Notes under the pieces: model-generated
Databases searched by the model: none
Seen by the model: only the letters and a program-made list of their open reading frames with translations
Told to the model about the DNA's origin: nothing
Origin: Methylophilus aquaticus
Lineage (GTDB): Bacteria > Pseudomonadota > Gammaproteobacteria > Burkholderiales > Methylophilaceae
Length of the DNA stretch: 64,000 nt
Reading direction: 5' to 3'
NCBI RefSeq assembly: GCF_030769565.1
Contig: NZ_JAVCAP010000022.1
Span: 1 to 64,000 of the forward strand
Made by a program: the position numbers and the translations under genes
Shown here: positions 35,046 through 47,381 of the stretch, one piece after another
Position numbering within the stretch: position 1 is the first letter of the stretch
Layout of the letters: every line of letters starts with the position of its first letter

Positions 35046-35891
35046 TTACTCTGATGGCATCAAGCCTTGCAAGATGGTAGGTATCAGTTCTGGCAAGTCA
35101 TCTGCAATCATCCCCACACCACATAAGCGCGCAGCTTCGGCATGTATCCAGGTGGCTGCTGCCGCAGCTTCAAGGGCTGGCATTTCCTGTGCAAGCAGGC
35201 TGGTGATGATGCCTGCCAGTACATCGCCTGCTCCCGCCGTGGCGAGTGTGGGTGGCGCAGGTTGATTGAGGATCACACGACCATCCGGGTCGGCAATAAT
35301 GGTTTGTGATCCCTTGAGCAATACAATGCATCCCACGCTGGCAGCGGCGAGCTGAGCTTGCTTAATGCGCTGTTCCAGCACGTTAGCAGGCTGCAGATTA
35401 AATAGTGTTTTAAATTCGCCGTCATGCGGGGTGAGTACGCAGGGTGCCAGTATGCTTTTACGCAGCCGCTCCGGTTTGCCGGCAAATACAGTCAGCGCAT
35501 CAGCGTCAATCACCACTGGTTTGGTCGTTTTTAGCATGCTGAATGCGGTCAGGCGTGTGCTGTCGCTGACACTCGCGCCTGGGCCGATCAGGAGTGCGCC
35601 GACCCGATTGTCATTAATGAGCGCCTGTAAACTACTGTCATCACTATAGGGTTTGACCACAATGCTGAGTAACTGGCTGGCATAAATGGGGAACGCGATT
35701 GCTGGCACGGCAATCGCAGTAATGCCCGCACCACTGCGCGCCGCGGCCATGGCAGCTAGCCTGGCGGCGCCAGTGACCGGGTAGCCGCCCTGGATCAGCA
35801 CGTAGCCCCGTGTGTATTTGTGGCTGACTGCATTGGGTTGCGGCAACAGCGATTGCCACAGTGCAGGATGGTTAATTTGTGGCTCAGTCAT
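35046..35891 (-). CDS. nnrD: ADP-dependent NAD(P)H-hydrate dehydratase
   Basis: A 281-residue enzyme of the ribokinase-like fold that repairs hydrated NAD(P)H. Conserved parts: YTRGYVLIQGGYPVTGAARL, GALLIGPGAS, LTPHDGEFKTLF, LKGSQTIIADPDGR and the active-site TAGAGDVLAGIITSLLAQ. It corresponds to the C-terminal half of E. coli Nnr (YjeF); the epimerase half is absent, as in many bacteria where the two are separate. Start ATG at 35891. Converges with smpB. Confidence 0.9.
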   Translation of the reverse strand: MTEPQINHPALWQSLLPQPNAVSHKYTRGYVLIQGGYPVTGAARLAAMAAARSGAGITAIAVPAIAFPIYASQLLSIVVKPYSDDSSLQALINDNRVGALLIGPGASVSDSTRLTAFSMLKTTKPVVIDADALTVFAGKPERLRKSILAPCVLTPHDGEFKTLFNLQPANVLEQRIKQAQLAAASVGCIVLLKGSQTIIADPDGRVILNQPAPPTLATAGAGDVLAGIITSLLAQEMPALEAAAAATWIHAEAARLCGVGMIADDLPELIPTILQGLMPSE

Positions 35892-35957
35892 GCGTTGATT
35901 GTATGCTTGCCAGGAAGGCTTGGCGAGTGAAATGCAAGATTTTATCTTTGGCTTAGA

Positions 35958-35986
35958 TTGTAGGCAAGGGGCCTTTACGGTAAAAT
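35958..35986 (+). promoter_or_regulatory. Promoter of pyrG
   Basis: TTGTAG (35958-35963), a 17-base spacer and TAAAAT (35981-35986) lie 38 bases before the pyrG ATG. It probably drives pyrG-kdsA-eno-ftsB. Confidence 0.6.
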
Positions 35987-36002
35987 GTTCTCCCGTCTGT
36001 AA

Positions 36003-37658
<1,656 letters not shown>

Positions 37659-37669
37659 AGGATTCATGC

Positions 37670-38509
37670 ATGAAATTATGTGGTTTTGACGTAGGTTTAG
37701 AGCATCCTCTGTTTTTGATTGCGGGGCCTTGCGTCATTGAGTCCAAGCAAATGGCGATCGACACTGCCGGTCAGCTCAAGGAAATCGCTGCCCGAGTCGG
37801 TGTGCCATTTATTTACAAATCGTCTTATGACAAAGCCAACCGTAGTTCGACCAAGACCTTCCGAGGCTTTGGCATGGAAGAAGGCCTGAAAATACTGGAT
37901 GATGTGCGTGCGCAAATCGGTGTGCCAATTTTGACCGATGTGCATACGGAGGAGCAGGTGCCGCATGTGGCTGCTGTGGTCGATGTGTTGCAAACGCCGG
38001 CTTTCCTGAGTCGCCAGACCGATTTTATAGTGGCGTGTGCGCAGTCTGGCAAACCGGTCAATATCAAAAAAGGGCAGTTTCTGGCGCCAGGTGATATGAA
38101 ACAAGTCGTCAGCAAAGCTAAAGAAGCCAACGGCGGTGCCGACAATATTATGGTTTGCGAGCGAGGCGCTTCATTTGGTTACAACACGCTGGTGTCTGAT
38201 ATGCGTGGTCTGGCCATCATGCGCGAAACGCAATGCCCGGTCGTGTTTGATGCCACCCATTCGGTGCAACAACCAGGCGGGCAGGGGGATAAAAGTGGTG
38301 GTCAGCGCGAGTTTGTGCCTGTGTTGGCACGTGCTGCGGTGGCCAGTGGTATTGCCGGTGTATTTATGGAGACACATCCTGACCCGAGCAAAGCCTTGTC
38401 TGACGGCCCCAATGCCTGGCCATTAGCCAAAATGGAAGATTTGTTGCATCTTTTGGTCGATTTGGACCGACTGGTGAAAAAAGCCGGGTTCGCAGAACAG
38501 ACGCTATAA
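37670..38509 (+). CDS. kdsA: KDO-8-phosphate synthase
   Basis: A 279-residue aldolase that joins phosphoenolpyruvate and arabinose 5-phosphate for lipopolysaccharide core. Motifs: [59 protein letters not shown] and [17 protein letters not shown]. The ATG at 37670 follows AAAGGAT 11 bases after the pyrG stop. A longer frame begins inside pyrG and was not accepted. Confidence 0.97.
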   Translation: MKLCGFDVGLEHPLFLIAGPCVIESKQMAIDTAGQLKEIAARVGVPFIYKSSYDKANRSSTKTFRGFGMEEGLKILDDVRAQIGVPILTDVHTEEQVPHVAAVVDVLQTPAFLSRQTDFIVACAQSGKPVNIKKGQFLAPGDMKQVVSKAKEANGGADNIMVCERGASFGYNTLVSDMRGLAIMRETQCPVVFDATHSVQQPGGQGDKSGGQREFVPVLARAAVASGIAGVFMETHPDPSKALSDGPNAWPLAKMEDLLHLLVDLDRLVKKAGFAEQTL

Positions 38510-38541
38510 CTTAAATTTTATTTTAAATTAGATAAGGATAA

Positions 38542-39831
<1,290 letters not shown>

Positions 39832-39858
39832 TCCTCGCATCGTGACCATTGAGCGGAT

Positions 39859-40200
39859 GTGCGCAAACTGACTGTGATTCTGATAGTACTGATTGCCCTG
39901 CTGCAATATCCATTGTGGCTGGGCAAAGGCAGCTGGTTGCGGGTATGGCAATATTCGCAGCAAATAGAAGCACATGCAAAGCGCAATGAATATTACCGTC
40001 TGCGTAATGAAACTCTGCGTGCAGAGGTGCGAGATCTCAAGCAAGGGCAATCAGCCATTGAAGAGCGAGCGCGCAGTGAGCTGGGAATGATCAAGGAAGA
40101 CGAAGTGTTTTATCAGGTGATTGAGCGAAAAAAATCTCCCGGTTCTCCGGCGGCGGCAGGCGCAGACAAGCCTGCGAATCCAGCCAAGTCGGTGCAATGA
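39859..40200 (+). CDS. ftsB: Cell division protein FtsB
   Basis: A 113-residue bitopic division protein. It has one membrane helix near the N-terminus (~3-20, LTVILIVLIALLQYPLW) followed by a periplasmic coiled coil (~35-75) and a family end pattern (ARSELGMIKEDEVFYQVIE). It starts with GTG at 39859, 27 bases after eno, the normal place for ftsB. The Pro/Ala-rich C-terminus is longer than in E. coli (103 residues). Forms the FtsQBL complex with partners elsewhere. Confidence 0.92.
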   Translation: MRKLTVILIVLIALLQYPLWLGKGSWLRVWQYSQQIEAHAKRNEYYRLRNETLRAEVRDLKQGQSAIEERARSELGMIKEDEVFYQVIERKKSPGSPAAAGADKPANPAKSVQ

Positions 40201-40213
40201 CAATGTGTGAATC

Positions 40214-40242
40214 AAAAAATGGCGCGTAAAGCGCCATTTTTT
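40214..40242. terminator. Terminator after ftsB
   Basis: Perfect 12-base arms AAAAAATGGCGC and GCGCCATTTTTT around five bases. It also serves the leftward ygfZ gene because it is symmetric. Confidence 0.92.
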
Positions 40243-40266
40243 ATATCCGCTTAAGGTGAATTGGCG

Positions 40267-41265
40267 CTAGGTTAATGCATAAGGGGGGGCCACAAACGTG
40301 AGCGCTTGTCCTTGCCAGGTAACGACGCCAGCTTCTTTTGATTCGAGACGGCACTCAGCCAGCACTGACCAGCCACCCTTTACATCAGGAGCGACCCGCA
40401 CTAATTGGCCAGCTTCCTGTTGTTGTGCATCTAACAAGGTGTCTCCAGCTTGAGGTGTCGAGTTGGATGCAGAAAGTTGGGCCACTAAAGTTCGGCGTTT
40501 TACTTTACCCAGATAATGGGTTCTGGCGACAATTTCCTGGCCTGTATAACAGCCTTTTTTGAAGTTGATGCCACCCAGCGCATCCAGATTGAGCATCTGT
40601 GGCACAAATTGTTCTTTGGTCTGCGGATACACTTGTGGAATGCCCGCCTGAATCTCCAGGGCATCCCACGCATCGGTACTTGAAGGTGTGTACAGGTTGG
40701 CAAATTGACGCCAGTGCGTTTCAGCTATCGCCACAGGCAAGATGGCTTGCGCACGCGGCAGGCCGCCACTCTTCGGCAAGCGAATGAGGGTGACTTGCTG
40801 ATTATGCGATACACCATGCACCGTCTCCGGGATGCCGGGTGTCAATGACTGCAATGCCGGTCCTGCCAGCCCCATACATACAAACTGATCACTGACATCT
40901 TCAATCACGACTTTGCTGCGCAGTACAAACATGCGTAAACGCTTGACCAGATCTGGGACCATGGCGCGCGGGCATTGCAGGGTGACGGTGTCTTCAGTTT
41001 GCCAGGCGTAAAACAGTGCCAGCAGCCGGCCTTTTGCCGTACAGTAACCCGTCAGTTGAGCGCCTGTATTGGTCTGTTTAATATCGTTAGTGAGCTGCCC
41101 TTGCAGAAAAGTCTGGGCATCTTCACCTCTGACTGCAATGAGCCCGAGCGCTGATAAATCAAACAGGCGATTTTCAGCGGTGGACGGATTAAAATGCGCG
41201 TAGTGTTGTGCATCTATCCGTGCACCTTGGGTGGTTAAAAATTGCTGCCAAGCAACGCTGGACAT
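40267..41265 (-). CDS. ygfZ: Folate-binding protein YgfZ
   Basis: A 332-residue GcvT-like protein that uses folate in the repair or assembly of certain Fe-S proteins. It has the family signature KGCYTGQEIVARTHYLGKVKR, shown here at about residues 227-246, with the conserved Cys. The N-terminal part (LSALGLIAVRGEDAQTFLQG) fits the folate domain. Divergent from a YgfX-like gene, a pairing also seen close together in E. coli. Confidence 0.92.
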   Translation of the reverse strand: MSSVAWQQFLTTQGARIDAQHYAHFNPSTAENRLFDLSALGLIAVRGEDAQTFLQGQLTNDIKQTNTGAQLTGYCTAKGRLLALFYAWQTEDTVTLQCPRAMVPDLVKRLRMFVLRSKVVIEDVSDQFVCMGLAGPALQSLTPGIPETVHGVSHNQQVTLIRLPKSGGLPRAQAILPVAIAETHWRQFANLYTPSSTDAWDALEIQAGIPQVYPQTKEQFVPQMLNLDALGGINFKKGCYTGQEIVARTHYLGKVKRRTLVAQLSASNSTPQAGDTLLDAQQQEAGQLVRVAPDVKGGWSVLAECRLESKEAGVVTWQGQALTFVAPPYALT

Positions 41266-41319
41266 AAGTAGAATCCCTTGAAAGTGTATGTGAGGACCAA
41301 AGTCCCGCCGCGAGCTGTG

Positions 41320-41832
41320 ATGAAAAAACCTATTTTACCAACTGAAATCCTGATTGCGCTTCATCCTTCCCTATATTTATGGGGGTGGTTGGGCTTTTTT
41401 TCAATGTTAGTGGTGGGGGTGCTCGCCTATTGCCTGCCTTGGCCCATCGCGTTTGCGGCCATATTGTTATATGCTATTTACCTGTTGTGGCAATACACCC
41501 AGTTGGTTGCAACGCGCCACGAGCACAGCATACGCACGCTGCGGGTGGATGTATATGGACAGTTGTCAGTGGTGGATGGTCTCGGCAGGCGCTGGTTCGC
41601 AGAGGTACTGCCCGATACGGTGGTGCATCGGTATGGCTTGCTGATCCATTTGCATTATCTGGATGAAGCAACCGCAGATGAGCAGGGGGTAAAGGAAAGC
41701 GCCGACCGTAAGACAAACAGCTTGATGTCACGCTGGCTCAGGCCAACACGCTTATTGATATTGCCAGACCACGCGGATGCCGAAAGTTTAAGGGCTTTAC
41801 GGGTCTGGTTGCGTTGGGGATTGCATTATTGA
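41320..41832 (+). CDS. YgfX/CptA-like membrane protein
   Basis: A ~170-residue protein with two close membrane helices near the N-terminus (~18-60) and a soluble C-terminal domain. The layout, with HPS near the start, a double helix and a basic second half (LRVDVYGQLSVVDGLGRRW, LLILPDHADAESLRALRVWLR), is like YgfX (CptA), linked to the SdhE/YgfY system in E. coli. No sdhE is visible beside it. ATG at 41320 preferred over 41278, because it leaves room for promoters between the divergent genes. Its end overlaps the mxaL end by seven bases, tail to tail. Confidence 0.6.
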   Translation: MKKPILPTEILIALHPSLYLWGWLGFFSMLVVGVLAYCLPWPIAFAAILLYAIYLLWQYTQLVATRHEHSIRTLRVDVYGQLSVVDGLGRRWFAEVLPDTVVHRYGLLIHLHYLDEATADEQGVKESADRKTNSLMSRWLRPTRLLILPDHADAESLRALRVWLRWGLHY

Positions 41833-42857
41833 AAGTGGTTGTCGTGGGCGACCGCGTCACTTTTGACAAAAAATCTGGATTTAATTTCATTGCGGTAAAG
41901 CTTGAGATTTTGCATGATCTGGCGCAGCGGATGGCGACTGGCGTAGGTGCCAAGAATACACAGGCCTGCCAAGGTTGCCAATATCCAGTCAAGCGCCAGC
42001 GGGGCGATGTCTCTGCGTGCGGGTTTTTGTGCCTTCATGGCTTGCAACACTTGATAACTGCTATCGCCCTTGATGTACTTGGCATCAATTTCTTTGACGA
42101 TACTTTCCATATATTCTGAAGCACGTTTAGAAATATAGCGGTCATGTTCCCCAGTGGCCACGTTGTCGTCACGCACACCGAGTGTGCTCTCGGAGATTTG
42201 TGCGATCCCGGGCTGCATGGCAAAGCTTTCGTTGGACCAATAACCAATCACCTGATTGTCCTCACTGAGCTTGGGAATGGCGGCACCTTCTTCGCTGCCA
42301 ATGCCCACAAGAATCCAGTCATTTCCGCCCTGGAATTCGTCCAGATTTTTGGTGTTGAATGCGTGCAGCTTGGGGGCTTCTTCCCCGTCTGTAAAGTACA
42401 CTACTTGCGCAGGCTCGGACATGCTACGCACGACTTTTGCAGTGACATAAAGGCTTTCACGCAAGCGGCTATTGCCAGACCACGCCATGCGCCAGTCCAA
42501 ATGCGCAATGGTGTCCTGAATCGCGGCAAAGTTTCGGCAAACCTCGATGGGTGAGTAGAGTGCTGCAACGGAGTTGCCTGCAAATAAGCCGATACTGACT
42601 TTGGTGCCGCAAGGCAAGGAAGCCACGACTTCATGCATCATATTCTGCATGTAAGTCAACCGAGACACTGTTTTTCCATGCAGCTTCATATCTGAAGCAT
42701 TCATGCTTTGTGAAATATCCGCGACCAGCAAATAAGAATAAATGTTGTGCTTGAACGGAATCGTCGGACGCAAAATAGCCCCAAGCAAAAATAGCAGTGC
42801 TAGTCCAAGCAGGGCTGAGTCGCGATGTTTAATAAATCTTCTGAGCCATGTATTCAT
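41826..42857 (-). CDS. mxaL: MxaL, VWA-domain methanol dehydrogenase maturation protein
   Basis: A ~343-residue protein. Membrane helix at ~16-31, a periplasmic von Willebrand A domain with a MIDAS start DISQS at Asp47, and a second membrane helix near the C-terminus (~ 295-312, LDWILATLAGLCILGTY). In methylotrophs MxaL works with MxaA, C and K to insert calcium into the MxaFI methanol dehydrogenase in the periplasm. Last gene of mxaRSACKL, which is what identifies it. ATG at 42857 chosen; 42917 is also in frame and would overlap mxaK. Confidence 0.85.
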   Translation of the reverse strand: MNTWLRRFIKHRDSALLGLALLFLLGAILRPTIPFKHNIYSYLLVADISQSMNASDMKLHGKTVSRLTYMQNMMHEVVASLPCGTKVSIGLFAGNSVAALYSPIEVCRNFAAIQDTIAHLDWRMAWSGNSRLRESLYVTAKVVRSMSEPAQVVYFTDGEEAPKLHAFNTKNLDEFQGGNDWILVGIGSEEGAAIPKLSEDNQVIGYWSNESFAMQPGIAQISESTLGVRDDNVATGEHDRYISKRASEYMESIVKEIDAKYIKGDSSYQVLQAMKAQKPARRDIAPLALDWILATLAGLCILGTYASRHPLRQIMQNLKLYRNEIKSRFFVKSDAVAHDNHFQ

Positions 42858-42903
42858 AGGGCAAGCTTTGAGCGGTTCGCTAAGGGAGGGTGAGTCTTGT
42901 GCA

Positions 42904-43443
42904 TTATGGCAAGCCATTCGGAATATTGCCCATGATCAGGCCAGGATTATCTGATTCACCGACGCCAGGCGTTGGCTTTTCTGGCAACAGACTCAGGACA
43001 CGATCATAGTTGCGGCGAGTTCCCCAGTGACTATTGTCGGCTTTCAGTGCGTTTTTATAGGAGGAGAGCGCCTGCGAAAGCAGGTACTCCACTTCATCGC
43101 GCGTACTGTTGTCATTGCCACCAGTGACCTGGATGGCTTTCATGAAGAACATATTGCCGATGTTGTGCAGCACAGCGGCCCGCTCAAGCGGAGTGGCCCC
43201 ATCAATCAGTTTGGTGAATAACAGCGTGGCTTCTTTGTAACGCTCGTTTTTTGCCAGCCAGTACGCCACTGCATACTTGGCTTCAAAGCTCTGCAAGTCG
43301 GTTTGCGGTGTTTTGGCACTGGCAATCGCCTGGTTAAAGGCCTCAACCTGCTTGATTCGTTGCCAACTGAATGCCATGGTGACCAGCGATGCCGCTGCCA
43401 CCACTACCAAGCCTGTCACCAGTTTATTTACGCTGAGCGCCAT
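42904..43443 (-). CDS. mxaK: MxaK, methanol dehydrogenase maturation protein
   Basis: A ~179-residue protein with one N-terminal membrane anchor (~7-25) and a helical TPR-like periplasmic part (ERAAVLHNIGNMFFMKAIQV, LSQALSSYKNALKADNSHWG). MxaK is required for active MxaF in other methylotrophs, but its chemistry is unknown. The ATG at 43443 overlaps the mxaC end by 16 bases. Identification rests on position between mxaC and mxaL plus this layout. Confidence 0.82.
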   Translation of the reverse strand: MALSVNKLVTGLVVVAAASLVTMAFSWQRIKQVEAFNQAIASAKTPQTDLQSFEAKYAVAYWLAKNERYKEATLLFTKLIDGATPLERAAVLHNIGNMFFMKAIQVTGGNDNSTRDEVEYLLSQALSSYKNALKADNSHWGTRRNYDRVLSLLPEKPTPGVGESDNPGLIMGNIPNGLP

Positions 43444-44414
43444 GTGTTGATCTCCAGATATTTCACAGCCAGCAGGATCGCAATCATGAATATTGCCATC
43501 CAGTAACACACGTTGGTGTAGTCGTGGCCGGGAATTTTTTCTTTGTATTGAATCGGTTTCTTTTCTTTGCTGTTGATGTCGGCAACTGCGGCTTCCAGTG
43601 ATTTGGGATCGGAGGCTTCATAGGCGCTGAATGGCGAACGCAGTGTTTGAAAGTATTGATACAGCAATACTTCGCTCGGCATATGTCCGTCATAGCCACT
43701 GGCCGAGTATTTGGGATCAAAAATAGTTGTGCCACCAGGTTGGCGCAATACAATCCAGTACAAGCCAATGTTGTAGCGTTGCAACCAATCGCGCAGTTTC
43801 TGTTGCACCATGTCACTGACGCGGCCTGCACCATCCGAAATCAGAATGATGACGCGTGACCCTGAGTCTGGCATTTCTTTGAATAGCTCCACCGAGCTGG
43901 TCAGCCCGCCACCAATATTGGTTTGAAACAGCGAGTTGCCAGCAGTGGCCTGAATTGCTGACAAGACGGCCTCTTTATTTTCTGTCAGCGGTAAGACGTA
44001 CATCGCCGAGTTACTGAACGTGATTACCCCCAGCATGTCATTTTTGCGACCTTTGACAAAGTTGGTAATGATGCGGGCGGCTGCGACGGATTTGGTTTCA
44101 CCAACATGGCCATCCTTGTCGCCGGCAAACGGGTCGTCCATACTGGCGCTACGATCAAGCACCAGGGCCACTTGCGCCCCCACGCCGGTACGTTCAACCT
44201 GTTGCTCCAGGGTATGCGGGCCTGCCAGGCCCAATAGTACGCTGACGATACTTAAGGCCGCCAGTAACTTAAGTAACAGACCAATGGCCTTGGATAGGGG
44301 GTCTGGCGGCAGCAGGCTCACCCATGAGTAATGCCGGCTATGTGAGCGCTCCAGCAAGAGTGGCAGTAATGCCAGTGGCAGTGCCCATAACAGCCAGGGA
44401 TGGTTAAATGCCAT
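43428..44414 (-). CDS. mxaC: MxaC, VWA-domain methanol dehydrogenase maturation protein
   Basis: A 328-residue protein. Two membrane helices near the N-terminus (~8-22, ~42-64), a VWA domain with a complete MIDAS start DRSAS at Asp87, and a last helix (~304-320). The N-terminal FNHPWLLWALPLALLPLLLE is the pattern of BatA/BatB-like proteins. In the mxa system it helps calcium incorporation into methanol dehydrogenase. Translationally coupled to mxaK. Confidence 0.88.
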   Translation of the reverse strand: MAFNHPWLLWALPLALLPLLLERSHSRHYSWVSLLPPDPLSKAIGLLLKLLAALSIVSVLLGLAGPHTLEQQVERTGVGAQVALVLDRSASMDDPFAGDKDGHVGETKSVAAARIITNFVKGRKNDMLGVITFSNSAMYVLPLTENKEAVLSAIQATAGNSLFQTNIGGGLTSSVELFKEMPDSGSRVIILISDGAGRVSDMVQQKLRDWLQRYNIGLYWIVLRQPGGTTIFDPKYSASGYDGHMPSEVLLYQYFQTLRSPFSAYEASDPKSLEAAVADINSKEKKPIQYKEKIPGHDYTNVCYWMAIFMIAILLAVKYLEINTWRSA

Positions 44415-44419
44415 AGCCT

Positions 44420-45406
44420 TTATTTCACCTCTGGAGTTAAGCCACGTTCGCAGTCACGCATGTGGCGACAGAATTTCTTGAGCCATTGTTTGGCGGGTAT
44501 GTCGAGCTCCAATGCAGTATTCGCATCAAAAAATACCTGGCGTGACAGGCTGAAAAAACGTTCTATTTCAGGTTTCGCTGGTTGATAAGCGGGCTTTTCC
44601 TGTAGAAATGTCTCTAGCGTATTGGCAAATACACTGTGCCCGGCCACTTGCTGCATGGCGTGGTGGACTGCTGAAATCGATTGTTGCAGGCCTTCATCGG
44701 TGTCCGGCAGTCTGGCCACTTTACGATAGGCTTTGGCAAAGGCGCCACCCATGCGTGGCAGGATGCTGATCGCGCCCAGAATATAGAGCAAGCCTAATGC
44801 ACACAGTATGAGAATCCCCGCAGCCACCTTGAATGTGGTTTGCTCTCTGGCGGCGCTGAGTTTAAATGGCGGAATCAGCGGGCTCATTTCGTTTTTCAGG
44901 TTGACTTCACCGTACACGGAGAGCGGAGAGGTGCGGAAGTTGAAGCTTGGAAAACGTAGCTGACGCATTTCTGTTTTGCCGTTCAGGCGCAACTTGACGA
45001 TTTCGCCGCGTAATATGGCTGGTTTTGCCACGCGACCTGATTTAAATACCTGATATACCAGGTGAATTGTGTGCACGCTGCGGTCAGAGAATTTCTCTTC
45101 TTCAACATCGATACCCGCCAGTTCAATGCCGGATACCTGCCCACGATAACGATGCTCATAACCTATAATCGGTAAGGATTCCTTGATCAGTTCATACGGC
45201 TTTTTGACGGTCACGATGATGGTGCGCTCGAGTTTGTCGCCGACCACGTAACCGGCATCCCTTTTTGGGTTGATCTCTTTGACCGTGACATACTGGCTTT
45301 CTACCGTCGGCAAAATGACATCCGCCCTGACAGACAATGCCAGGGTCATCAGCATGGCGGCGAACAGGCAGGTAAATAAAAAGTGGGGCGCTTTCATCAA
45401 TCGCAT
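44420..45406 (-). CDS. mxaA: MxaA, methanol dehydrogenase maturation protein
   Basis: A 328-residue protein with a signal peptide (~1-27, ending VRA), a beta-rich periplasmic domain (~30-185) and a membrane helix (~193-217, AAGILILCALGLLYILGAI), then a cytoplasmic helical tail. MxaA is part of the machinery that gives the MxaFI enzyme its calcium. Three bases separate it from mxaS and five from mxaC. A Met at 45397 could also be the start. Confidence 0.85.
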   Translation of the reverse strand: MRLMKAPHFLFTCLFAAMLMTLALSVRADVILPTVESQYVTVKEINPKRDAGYVVGDKLERTIIVTVKKPYELIKESLPIIGYEHRYRGQVSGIELAGIDVEEEKFSDRSVHTIHLVYQVFKSGRVAKPAILRGEIVKLRLNGKTEMRQLRFPSFNFRTSPLSVYGEVNLKNEMSPLIPPFKLSAAREQTTFKVAAGILILCALGLLYILGAISILPRMGGAFAKAYRKVARLPDTDEGLQQSISAVHHAMQQVAGHSVFANTLETFLQEKPAYQPAKPEIERFFSLSRQVFFDANTALELDIPAKQWLKKFCRHMRDCERGLTPEVK

Positions 45407-45409
45407 TCC

Positions 45410-46267
45410 TCAGGCGGCCACATATTGGTGGAAATACTCGGTCAGCAGATCTGCATCAAACTGATCTTCCACAAAAAATGGCTGCATATCAAACTTCATA
45501 AACAGGTCTTCAATCGCTTGTCGACGGGCGGTGAACGTATCCAGAATCCGCTGGCGATATGAAGCGCGTAAAAATAATGTGCGCCGTTCTCCGGTTTCGG
45601 GGTCGTGGATACTGGTAACACCAAATTCAGGCAAGTTTTTGTATTCGGCGGTATTCCACAGCACGACAGGCACAATCTGATGACGCAGCATCAACAGTAA
45701 TGCGGCTTCCAGTTGTGCCATCGGCATATGAAAGTCAGATACCAGAAAAACCAATGCACGCTCGCGTGGCAGCAGGCGGGCGCTGTCCATCAGTGCAGCT
45801 GCCCCTACCTCTGGCGGTAAATGGTTTTCAAGACGATCGGCGAGTTCCAGTATGCTGTGTGGTCTGGCTGAAAGCGTGCATAGCCATTCGTCTCTCAGTG
45901 CATCATCAAAACCGATAAATCCCACCGGATCCGTGTTGCGGGTGGCGGATTGCGCAACCGAGCGTGCGATCTGTGCGGCCGTGTTCAGCTTGGTATGTGG
46001 CAATCCGTATTGCATCGAGCCGGACATGTCGCACATCACGAATACCGGCGTCGCACTTTTTTGGTTAAATATGCGGACATACACCTGCTCCATCGGATCA
46101 CGGATGGTCTGGCGAATATCAATCCGGCGCGGATCCGGGTAAGACAGCAGGGTGGTGTGCCCGCGAAACTCCATTCCCATGCCGCGCTGGTTGCTCTTGT
46201 GGCGACCAGGCCGGCGAGAGCGTGAGCGCCAGCCGATGTGGTAGCTGAATTCCTTAATGTAATCCAT
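45410..46267 (-). CDS. mxaS: MxaS, DUF58-like VWA protein
   Basis: A 285-residue soluble protein of the DUF58 type. The N-terminus RGMGMEFRGHTTLLSYPDPR is typical, and a VWA core follows with DMSGS at Asp80. It has no membrane segment, so it probably stays in the cytoplasm with the MxaR ATPase; MoxR-type ATPases usually pair with such VWA proteins. Role in methanol dehydrogenase maturation inferred from the cluster. Confidence 0.87.
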   Translation of the reverse strand: MDYIKEFSYHIGWRSRSRRPGRHKSNQRGMGMEFRGHTTLLSYPDPRRIDIRQTIRDPMEQVYVRIFNQKSATPVFVMCDMSGSMQYGLPHTKLNTAAQIARSVAQSATRNTDPVGFIGFDDALRDEWLCTLSARPHSILELADRLENHLPPEVGAAALMDSARLLPRERALVFLVSDFHMPMAQLEAALLLMLRHQIVPVVLWNTAEYKNLPEFGVTSIHDPETGERRTLFLRASYRQRILDTFTARRQAIEDLFMKFDMQPFFVEDQFDADLLTEYFHQYVAA

Positions 46268-46333
46268 GACGGTCCAAGATCAGGTCGATGACTAAGTTAC
46301 GCGTGTTCTCAATCGTGCATCTTCAATTGCTTA

Positions 46334-47350
46334 TCAAGGCGCGGCAATTGCGTTGGTAATGCCAGTGAGCATTTCGCGCGCAATTTCTGTACGGCGCATT
46401 TCATACACCGGACTAAATACCAGGCGGTGGGCAATTGTTTCATGAAATACGGCATGGATATCTTCAGGCACCACCGCTTCACGTTCATTGAGCCAGGCAT
46501 TGACACGGGCGGCACGCATCAGCATGCCCATGCCACGGGGACTGGAGCCCGAGAGTACCAGTCGTTTCATGTCCACATTGGAAACTTTGACGCCATAGGC
46601 CACCGGATCCTTTGTAGCCAGCCACAAGTCGAGTGCGTATTTGCGCAAGGCCGGGCTGGCAGTCACACTTTCCTGAATCACTTTGGCAAAGCTGTTTAAT
46701 TCATCGAATTTCAAGACGTCTGCCTGCACCTGGCTGATTAACTGATCCACATCGTGAAAGCGGGTGTCAAAAATAAGCGATTCCATAATGTCATGCGCAG
46801 GTGGCACCACAATCGGAATTTCCATCATGAAACGGTCGCGCGCAGCCGATGGAATGTCAAATGTTTCTTCTCTTTCAACCTGGTTGCGGTCTGCAAACAC
46901 CAGCATGTGCGGGAAGTAATGCTCTTTGTTGAAAGCGGTCAGCGTACGCTCAGCCATGACGCGCAACATGAGCGAGTGTACTTGCGGACGGGCGCGGTTG
47001 ATTTCGTTAAAGAAGAAAATGGACAAATCTTGGCCAGACATTAACAGCGGGCCGGGACTGACGTGCGGTTTGCCATCTTCGCCCAGATAGGTGTGATACA
47101 CCAGGTCATTTGGCATCAGGTCGATGGTGCCTTCAATCCGCTGGTAACCACCGCCAATGCCACGTGTAAATGCGCGTAACAATGTGGTTTTGCCAACCCC
47201 GACATCCCCTTCAAGCAATACGTGGCCGCGGGCAAACACGGCAATTGTGATCAGGCGCACAGGATTTTCTTGTCCTACCACCACGTTGTTCACTTCTGAT
47301 TCAAGTTTGAGCGCTTGCGCACGCCAGTCAGCTAGTTGTTGATCACGCAT
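46334..47350 (-). CDS. mxaR: MxaR, MoxR-type AAA+ ATPase
   Basis: A 338-residue AAA+ ATPase of the MoxR group, proposed chaperone for metal or cofactor insertion into methanol dehydrogenase. Walker A is GDVGVGKTT (48-56). Walker B is FFFNEINRA with Asn115 in place of the usual Asp before Glu116. Sensor and arginine-finger regions are recognisable (FADRNQVEREETFDIPSAARDRF, SGSSPRGMGMLMRAARVNAW). First gene of mxaRSACKL, transcribed from the promoter at 47440-47467. Confidence 0.9.
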   Translation of the reverse strand: MRDQQLADWRAQALKLESEVNNVVVGQENPVRLITIAVFARGHVLLEGDVGVGKTTLLRAFTRGIGGGYQRIEGTIDLMPNDLVYHTYLGEDGKPHVSPGPLLMSGQDLSIFFFNEINRARPQVHSLMLRVMAERTLTAFNKEHYFPHMLVFADRNQVEREETFDIPSAARDRFMMEIPIVVPPAHDIMESLIFDTRFHDVDQLISQVQADVLKFDELNSFAKVIQESVTASPALRKYALDLWLATKDPVAYGVKVSNVDMKRLVLSGSSPRGMGMLMRAARVNAWLNEREAVVPEDIHAVFHETIAHRLVFSPVYEMRRTEIAREMLTGITNAIAAP

Positions 47351-47381
47351 TCCTGATTTCCTGAGGGTTAACTATGAGGTT

